Shown here: piece by piece, positions 57,071 to 64,000 of the stretch
Position numbering within the stretch: the first letter of the stretch is position 1
How the letters are laid out: the number at the start of each line of letters is the position of its first letter
DNA from: Macrosoma leucophasiata
Taxonomy: Eukaryota > Arthropoda > Insecta > Lepidoptera > Hedylidae
Reading direction: 5' to 3'
Length of the DNA: 64,000 bases
NCBI GenBank assembly: GCA_036365455.1
Contig: JAWQUS010000007.1
Location: 20,724,001-20,788,000, forward strand
The notes under the pieces: generated by a model
Database searches by the model: none
Told to the model about the DNA's origin: nothing
Seen by the model: the letters and a program-made list of their open reading frames with translations, nothing else
Program-made: the position numbers and the translations under genes

Positions 57071-58784
57071 TTGTAAACTTAATAGAACCCCGCAGTCATT
57101 TTAACATTAAACTTTATCGTATCGCGTTTCGGTCCAAATTGTCTCGTTTAACCGCCAAATGTAGCATTTCTTGTTTCACGCAGCATCCTTTAAAAACGCA
57201 TCGACATTCACAGAGATGTGCTTTTGAATTTTTTACCACGCCAGCATTTATCATAAGTGAATTAATTTAAATTAACATAAAAATAACAGTTTACATAATG
57301 ACTGTACAGCTTTGTGTTTATTGTATTTATGCTCATAAATATTTAACGTTTAAAATATTAAGCGACTATGTTGTATTAATTCGATCAATTTAATTTTTGT
57401 GAGACAAGGTTGCAAGAAAACATATTTGGTCTGATTCATTTTATCGGTATTCTTGAATTATGTAACTCAGTAGGTCTAACGCAGTGCATCGGTTCGGTAA
57501 TATATTAATATAATTCATATTTTGATCTGTTCGATTCTGATTTAATTATATTTTGTGTCACATCTTTGAAATGTTAATTAATATTAACATACATTAATAA
57601 TATTTGTAATGTTAAGCGGTTTAACGACATGAATGAACGGAGTCCAATAATATCTACATTTAGTATAATGATCAGTGTTGTGGTAATTGTCTGTCAGACA
57701 TATGATTAATTAAGCAGTTATCGGAAATCGAAGTTATAATGTGACCATCCATTCCCACGCGTTTTCGCTGCGATTTTTCTAAAGACTTGAAAAAATAAAA
57801 GGCTTCGGCTATGTACCTAATATTTTACATTACATAGAAAGAAAGAGAAAAATAAAAAAGAAAGAAAAATATATTTATACCTAGAGCTGTGTTTCGTATG
57901 GGGCTGACTACGGTCAGCCTAGAGTGACCAGATAAGATAATAAATTCTTATATTAATGGCAACATGCGACAGACAATAAATTATAACATACTGATGCGAA
58001 TATGAAACAAAAACTGTGAATGTTGTTTGAAACAGGGCGCGTGGATTGGTCTAGGGCGGATAACATGTCCTCCTCCTAGACAACCTATCGTAGCTCGTGG
58101 TCAAATGGATATAAGAACTTGACCCGGTAACATATGTCCATACCTACTAACAGAAGATCGACTCATTTTCGTTTCTCGATGTATGCGTAGGATCGTGAGA
58201 CGTTGTATTATTCAATTAAACGTCGAAAAATTAATGTGTCTGTTGATGTTTACAATAATAAAAAACATAATTATGTGCTTTTTGGCTTTCGCGAGCACTC
58301 TTTGACATAAAACTAATTTTACGGATTTATCTCGCGTATTTTAAACCAAAAATTAGTCTAAAGCCTAACCATTACATCCAATTTGATATATGTAGTACAT
58401 ATACATATAGTCGCTAGGGAACACCGACCCATTCCACGAATAGTAAATTATACGCGAAACTAGATATTTAAATTAAAAGACACTCAAATTTTAGAAGATG
58501 CTGAAAATAGCAATCCACCCAGCCGCACCAGTATGTGAGATCGAGGTTTCACGTATACTAATGCGGCTGGGATTGGGATACCACAAGCACAAATATGAAC
58601 AATATGCGCATGTTTGTGTGAGTGTGCCGTTTCAAAGTTTTGTACATAGTTTCCATAGTGTTCATACTGTTCATAGTGTTCATACTGTTAATTTTTCGCT
58701 ACACATGGCGTTCACGAAATCTACTGTCGGACAAAAAATGTCACCTTAGTCTGAGCACAGACTGACTGGCCGCGTTCATGGAAG

Positions 58785-58880
58785 GAAGAACTCTATGAAA
58801 GCGACCGAATCGTCATGTCGATTTTAAAAACATTTTTAGTATAATGTAAGGTGAGATAATTCCGTAAAAATAATTTCCGT
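58785..58880 (+). repeat. Family K dispersed repeat fragment
   Basis: Second copy of the 1495-1640 sequence (gaccgaatcgtcatgtcgat … ccgtaaaaataattt). Confidence 0.5.
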
Positions 58881-59159
58881 AACTGTTATTCGATAACGTC
58901 TTTATTAACACGGAGAGATGATTCGAGGTCTATAAATTGTACTTATAAACGCTTACTGCGAAACTAACGTATTGTTATTTTTCGTATTCCATATGTTGTT
59001 AAACATTTATCAGTTACATTTTCTAGCTACGGAAGTACCTATCACTGGGAATATTTCCAATGATAAAAACTAAATTTCACTTAATTAAATCTCTAGACAA
59101 TTCGTAATAAATCTGAGGAAGTCCACCCATTTTTCTAAGTTGGTAAGAAAAGTGGCTGG

Positions 59160-59247
59160 AGTCGGTTGGATGCGAGCTGCTCAGGATCGGGGTAGTTGGC
59201 GTGCTCAAGGAGAGGCTTACGTCCAACAGTGGACGGCTATAGGCTGA
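59160..59247 (+). pseudogene. RTE-type LINE C-terminus
   Basis: Reads VAGVGWMRAAQDRGSWRAQ then GEAYVQQWTAIG and a stop. The 'YVQQWT' ending is typical of RTE-group endonuclease/reverse transcriptases. A smaller relic (FVQRWTSSG-like) occurs at 60605-60642. Confidence 0.65.
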
Positions 59248-59302
59248 TTAGTATCTACAACATAACCGGACATAACGTATCCATCAAAGTTCGCAAATGT
59301 TT

Positions 59303-59592
59303 TACTGGTGGTAGAGCTCCAGTGACGGAGCTCGCGGGCATAGGCACCACCGCATTACCTGATTCACTTGCCGCTAAATGGTAGTGTTCAGCACTATCGT
59401 GTTCCGGTCAGGTGGTAATGTACGGCCCTGTAATTTCCGGCACAGAGGCATAACACCTTAGGCCTCAGGAGTGGTAACGCATTTGCATTTTGACCTTGGT
59501 CTTTGTGTGGGTGTCTATAGGCTGCAGTCATCACTTAACATCAATGTGAACTGTATGCTTGTTTGCCACTTCAATTACATAAAAAAAAAAAA
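59303..59592 (+). repeat. Family A retroposon, full-length reference copy
   Basis: 5' end tactggtggtagagctccag with a small hairpin (gagctcc/ggagctc), body with ggtcaggtggtaatgtacgg and cttaggcctcaggagtggta, 3' end gcttgtttgccacttcaatt and an A12 tail. There is no A/B box, so it is probably a LINE-derived or LINE-mobilised retroposon. More than twenty pieces occur in the window; many are 5'-truncated, as expected for target-primed reverse transcription. Confidence 0.9.
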
Positions 59593-60149
59593 TGTATAAA
59601 ATGGTTACCGAATGAATGAGATTCCATAATAAGTCACCAGAAGGTACCTCGCCGGTTTATTTAATTATCTTATAATTACAAGTACAACATTTTTGCACTC
59701 ATCCCTAATTGAGTCCAACCAAATTCTTAATCCTCTTGAATATGCAATAACAAACCTCGCAGTAGGCAATGGACACAATAGGGAGTTTTATAATGAACTG
59801 GTTATATTACAAAATAACTTTCAAAAGACAAATTGGATAAAAAGATGACTATTTGGAGACATGCGAGGAACAGCGGGCGATTTGAAATCGGTAGGCGTTT
59901 TGATTTAGGATGGAAAAATATTTTCACGTTGTGTTTCCAACTTACGAATTACTTATTTTTTGTTAAAAAAACGGGCATCTTAAAATATTTTCTCTACACG
60001 GTGAAACTTTAGTCGTTGTTTTCCCGCAGCAGAACAATTTGCCTTCAGTATTATCGAAACGTAGGAGTAAACATTTTTAAGAAAAAAGTTAATTAAAGGT
60101 TTTAAATAATTTTAATCATTTCGTAATGAAGATGTAAGAAAGAGGCTTT

Positions 60150-60475
60150 GTGTGAATAATAGTATCGGTGTAAAAATGAAAAAAGGCATGCTCCGATGGT
60201 TCGGGCATATAGAAAGAATGTCGAATGAGCGAATGACTAAACAGATATACAATGCGAATGTGGATGGTTGCAGAGGCCCAGGAAGACCAACACTGACCTA
60301 CCATGACCAAATGGTCGAGTTCTGTCTGATGGTGGGGTCAAAAGTCTTAGGAATCGGCGTGCATATATGAAGAGAATGATGAAGGTAGACGAGGCACGAG
60401 AGGTATGTCAGGACAGGGATATCTGGCGCTCTACACTCTCTGCCTACCCCGTTAAGGACATGGCGTGAAGATACA
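60150..60475 (+). pseudogene. LINE ORF2 C-terminal fragment (family H)
   Basis: Same protein tail as 45150-45470 in the opposite orientation: MKKGMLRWFGHIERMSNER, MTKQIYNANVDGCRGPGRP, then a frameshift and AREVCQDRDIWRSTLSAYP. Confidence 0.75.
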
Positions 60476-60811
60476 TAAATAATTTAAAAATGTAGTATCA
60501 CCTCATTCTCATTCTCATCGAAATCATGAGAAATGATAGTTATTCTCTAAACGTAACGTAACTACTGGAACTAGTGCACGCCAACCACCGTGCGCTGCCG
60601 AGTGTGGGGTGGTTTTTGTCCAGCGGTGGACGTCGTCCGGCTGAAATGAATAATGTAATATTATGAAATTATTAGACTAAAGGAGGAAATTCCATTATTC
60701 TATTCCTAATGTCATTTAATTTTTTTATGTATAAACTAGTTTTTCTTTTTCCACATAATATGTAGGTCCTATTTACAGAAATAAAATGCTTAACTTCTTA
60801 TTTGTCTTCAG

Positions 60812-61002
60812 GTATGGTTCCAAAATCGTCGAGCAAAATGGCGTAAGCAGGAGAAGGTGGGACCTCAGGGTCACCCCTACAACCCCTATCTGGGTGGAGC
60901 TGCCCCCCCACCCTCGGTCGTCGCGTCCATGCCCAACCCTTTCACACAACTGGGGTTTGGATTTCGAAAACCTTTCGACGCGAATACTTTAGCGTCTTTT
61001 AG
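60812..61002 (+). CDS. Aristaless-type homeobox protein, coding exon 3
   Basis: Lies between gtcttcag and AG|GTAAAA. It encodes residues 95-157 and two bases of Arg158. The first 14 residues, [14 protein letters not shown], finish the homeodomain (helix 3); Gln98 is homeodomain position 50, which sets Q50-type DNA specificity. A block shared with insect Aristaless proteins follows: [15 protein letters not shown] … [17 protein letters not shown]. Phase 0 in, phase 2 out. The position of this exon right after the long intron fits the known homeobox split site. Confidence 0.96.
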
Positions 61003-61198
61003 GTAAAAGCATTTGAGACTCTGTTTCTTTTTCTACATGTGTAAAGTCATAGTATTTATTGCACTCTTAACTATTAGAATCAGTCAAAGTAGTTTTCACA
61101 CACACAAGCATTATTCTCGCATTTGAAGTGATATCAAGCATGGGAATGCAGCAGAGACTATACTATAAATTTTAATCTTCCTTATTTTTCGTCAACAG
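61003..61198 (+). other. al intron 3 (196 bp)
   Basis: GTAAAA … cgtcaacAG; short and repeat-free. Confidence 0.9.
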
Positions 61199-61520
61199 AT
61201 ACGGTGGATCACCAGTTCTGGGTGCCCAATACCTGGGCGCGCCACTATCCAGGCCACCGTTCCTGAGCGCGCCAATGTACACCTCATCACCTCCATTCCA
61301 CTCGCTCCTAGCCGGTCTAGCGGCTCCCCCGCGGCAGTCGCCCGACCCGCCTCCCGTTTCGCCCCCCATCTCGCCCGGGAGCGAGTCCCCACCCACCCAA
61401 CCCGGCCCCGAAGTTGAGAGACGGAGTTCCAGCATCGCAGCACTCCGCATGGCAGCCAGGGAACACGAACTCAGACTAGAGATGCTAAGACAAAGACATC
61501 ATACCGATTTGATCAGTTGA
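61199..61520 (+). CDS. Aristaless-type homeobox protein, coding exon 4 with OAR motif
   Basis: Completes Arg158, then encodes residues 159-264 and TGA (61518-61520). Content: YGGSPVLGAQYLGAPLSRP, a region similar to fly Al (MYTSSPPFHSLLAGL), a proline-rich linker (residues ~203-230) and the OAR motif SSIAALRMAAREHEL (235-249), a C-terminal regulatory element of Arx/Al/Prx proteins, followed by LRLEMLRQ and a short tail. At 264 residues the protein is shorter than fly Al (about 400), mainly in the linker. The exon is far more GC-rich than its surroundings. Confidence 0.96.
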
Positions 61521-62508
61521 AGCGCGTTATGACAACCGCTGGCTATGGTAATGTCTGTTGACTTTTCGAAACGTAATAGGTTACTGTTGTACAATCGGTG
61601 TGAAAAGTTGTTTTTGTTTCTTTTTTATATTTACATAAATTATTTTATTGGTTTTTCGTTTTTGTATTTTCATTCTGATTGTACTTACGTGGGAATACTG
61701 CCTTGTATGAGTTGTAATGATAGACTATGTAATATGTTTTAAATAAAGTGCTCTATTATTTTATAGTTGAACAAGAAAAGACATGATTGTGTAGTTACTT
61801 AGATCCGTCCAGTTATAGGCCTTTTGTTATTTATTGTAGTTTATAAGAGGTGCGTAAAATGTATACTACCTAAGTTATGCGAGGAATTGTATTATGTACA
61901 TAATCTTAAATATATATGTAATATTTATATAATTCAGTGCCCATTGTGTGCCTTCAATTATTGAAATAGTTCTTATTTCATACAATATTTAAATTATATA
62001 ATGAGACAATAATAATGAAATAGGATTTTTATGTTATTTCCGTGCAAAACTTTAGCTAGAATTTTTTGCAAAAAGTGTTATGATTTTGAAGTATATTTTT
62101 CTGAAACAAATTTTCGAATCTTTGTAAGAATTTCAAAAACCAGCTTATTCAAATTATTAAGTTATATTGTTTTGTTGTTAATTTAAGTTCAAAAGTGGCT
62201 GCACCAAAGAATGAGGTAACAGCGACATTCCATGAAGAAAAATCGCATAATACACGTATGCTTTAGGATTTATTATTTAAAAGCCGAATTCAGAGAAGTT
62301 CAGTGAAAAAAATAAACGAAATGTGGACATTTTGTATGCATTTTATTTTTACCTTTAAAACTTAAAAGACATTACTTAGGTACTACTGAGGTAGTACTTT
62401 GTTTACCACCATCACTACATTAAAAAAAAATAGTGATACTGAAACCTAACCTGTAAGTCTGTGTACAGGACTGCGTCTATAGAACCAGCTTCAGTTTCTA
62501 CAGATTAT
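61521..62508 (+). other. al 3' UTR and downstream flank
   Basis: AT-rich. AATAAA signals lie at 61742-61747 (about 220 nt after the stop) and 62311-62316, so a short and a long 3' UTR are both possible. No ORF. Confidence 0.5.
61742..61747 (+). terminator. Candidate polyadenylation signal of al
   Basis: Canonical AATAAA, the first after the stop codon, followed by a T-rich stretch. Use is not proven. Confidence 0.5.
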
Positions 62509-62748
62509 ATAGGTCGCGCCACGTAAAAAGAACGCTGGAAGAAAGTAGAAGGGATGTGTTCGCGCATCGGTACACTCGCGCACGAAAGTACTAGCCCTAT
62601 TGGTTTATTTTTGATCTGGCTTTCGCTTGCGGTTTCGTGTATTGGTAGGCAGATTGAAAACTATATTACTTAGAATAACATAAAATGAAATAAAAACACA
62701 TGACGCGCAGCTTGACCGCCAGCGTTCTTTTTACCTGGCGTGACCTAT
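62509..62748. mobile_element. 240-bp MITE with 30-bp inverted ends
   Basis: Left end ataggtcgcgccacgtaaaa (62509-62538) pairs with the right end 62719-62748 at 28 of 30 positions. TA occurs at both outer boundaries. No ORF; no second copy in the window. Confidence 0.75.
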
Positions 62749-62769
62749 ACCTACAAACATAGACACAAG

Positions 62770-62960
62770 ATGTGTCTTGTGCCTCGCTCGGGCCTATGGA
62801 CACAAAAACCGAAGGTCAAATACAAATGCGTTGACACCCCTGTGTAAGTTATTACGGAGCCAAACATTACCACTGTTATTACACGGCATTTAGTGTGGTA
62901 ATGTTTAGCTCCGCAACAGACTAGGTACTGCTGGTATCTATCTACGCCCGCGAGCTGCAA
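62770..62960. repeat. Opposed family A fragments
   Basis: A minus fragment followed by a plus fragment; their junction forms an 18-bp hairpin with one mismatch (62856-62873 with 62895-62912). Confidence 0.6.
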
Positions 62961-63102
62961 TACTAATACCAGTAAATAGATACAGTAAAGATCCTCCATT
63001 ATGGATCGAGATTGCAAATAGATTTGGAGTGGTTTAATGCAAGTTAGTAGTATAAATAAAATAATTACTACTTACTCTACCACCAGTACTTATTGAAAAT
63101 AA

Positions 63103-63400
63103 ATACTGGTGGTAGAGCTCCAGTGACAGAGCTCGCGGGCATAGGCACTACCGCATTACCTAATAATATTCCTTAATATACTTGCTACTAATTGGTAGTG
63201 TTCAGCACTACCGTTTTCCGGTCAGGTGGTAATGTACGGCCCTGTAATTTCCGGCACAGAGGCATAACACCTTAGGCCTCAGAAGTGGCAAGGCATCTGC
63301 ATGTTGACCTCTGGTCATTGTGTGGGTGTCTATAGGCTGCAGTCATCACTTAACATCAATGTGAACTACATGCTTGTTTGCCACTTTTATAACATAAAAA
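63103..63400 (+). repeat. Family A retroposon, full length
   Basis: Starts aatactggtggtagagctcc and ends gccacttttataacataaaa. A short reverse 5' end (ctctaccaccagtac, 63076-63090) lies just before it. Confidence 0.85.
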
Positions 63401-64000
63401 AGAGCTAGTTGGTCCATCGCTATGTGACGACCGTTTGAACCGAGGCTCACGAGTACGATCCCCGAAATATTTGTGTGGCCTACAGATATTTATTTCGGAT
63501 CTAGGTGGTTGTGTGTGTGTACTGGATGAATAACCACACCCATGAGTGTAAGCATATTTTATATTAATTGCGGAAAATAAGATACAAAATAAAGTATTTC
63601 TTTTTATTGGCTCATCCACCCCGGGTGCCACCCACGTTAGCTACGCCACTGATAACGCTACAATCTATTTGAAAGATATTACTAAAGTCTTTCAATATTA
63701 TTTCATTTCTTTATGTAAGACTGCGACAGACCAATAACTGTAGACAGAACGAAATCTGCCGTGCCAACTATTATTAGAAAAAAAATCAAAGTAACTTTGT
63801 TTTAAAGAAATGGAAAGAATAAGGTCTGCTGTACTATCTTTGAAATAAGTAGGTACTCACATACATAAGTCCTTATTTAAAAGATGATCGGATAAAGAAA
63901 ACTCTTCTGCAACTTTTCATTACATACATACGTGGTTTATGCTCACTTCTTACCTCGTGATCTATTATTGATCTCTACATAACGTCTACACCTTTAATCT
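63401..64000. other. Intergenic, nothing firmly recognised
   Basis: A weak B-box-like stretch near 63450-63465 (gagtacgatccccgaa) may be SINE debris. Otherwise AT-rich without ORF support. Confidence 0.45.

Larger units (their letters stand above)
48810..60811 (+). other. al intron 2 (12,002 bp)
   Basis: Starts GTAAAT and ends ttatttgtcttcag. It is loaded with repeats (listed separately), including inverted-duplication arm 2. Stretches I cannot assign to repeats are 49370-50150, 50430-51000, 53570-54130, 56224-58780 and 59600-60150. They are AT-rich except for 56800-57070. Confidence 0.9.

Noticed and set aside
61172..61450. Minus-strand open frames opposite al exon 4
   Set aside because: Shadow frames of the GC- and proline-rich exon.
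1..64000. A second host gene, such as the neighbouring aristaless paralog
   Set aside because: I looked for a second homeodomain (VWFQN, QLEELE) on both strands and found none besides the exons listed.

Overview
The window looks like nuclear DNA of an insect, almost certainly a moth or butterfly. It is AT-rich, has a low gene density and is crowded with interspersed repeats typical of lepidopteran genomes: short Helitron-like elements ending in CTAGT, mariner elements, the repeat that begins 'gggttccgta', SINEs with tRNA-like heads, and many LINE 3' ends. Host coding sequence is confined to one gene. No rRNA, convincing functional tRNA, CRISPR array, operon or prokaryotic signal is visible.

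The host gene is an aristaless-type (Arx/al, paired-class Q50) homeobox gene on the + strand. Four coding exons (45834-46069, 48764-48809, 60812-61002, 61199-61520) join in frame with GT/AG splice sites to give a complete 264-residue protein: a short acidic/proline-rich N-terminus, a homeodomain at residues 49-108, a conserved post-homeodomain block, a proline-rich linker and a C-terminal OAR motif. The homeodomain is split over three exons spanning about 14.9 kb, and intron 2 alone is 12.0 kb. Lepidoptera carry two aristaless paralogs (al1, al2), and the sequence alone does not let me choose between them.

Upstream (1-45.8 kb) is a repeat landscape. It holds a Helitron-like element (3440-3712), a head-to-head inverted LINE 3' end (3935-4814), a 411-bp-period tandem duplication (8132-8938), a nearly intact DD34D mariner (9789-11059), a 57-bp-arm perfect palindrome (11496-11626), a decayed second mariner lineage (13152-13862) and a fold-back element (17929-18431). 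A 3.2-kb terminal-inverted-repeat element with 8-bp target duplications (19790-23043) encloses a nested series of insertions. A complete 977-codon endonuclease/reverse transcriptase ORF of an RTE-like LINE (36233-39166) lies 6.7 kb upstream of the homeobox start codon.

Two inverted copies of a 1.8-kb mosaic block (27652-29460 and 54133-55967) lie on either side of homeobox exons 1-2. The introns hold many copies, in both orientations, of a ~285-bp A-tailed retroposon (called family A here), one of them ending 91 bp before the 46-nt exon 2. Some non-repetitive, GC-richer or TAAT-rich stretches (for example 41240-41480 and 56800-57070) are the best guesses for regulatory DNA. I see no new multi-gene system. 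The most notable items are the architecture of the homeobox locus, the inverted duplication around it, and several precisely bounded, possibly uncatalogued TIR and palindromic elements. Repeat family letters (A, B, C, D, F, G, H, K, L) are my own labels.
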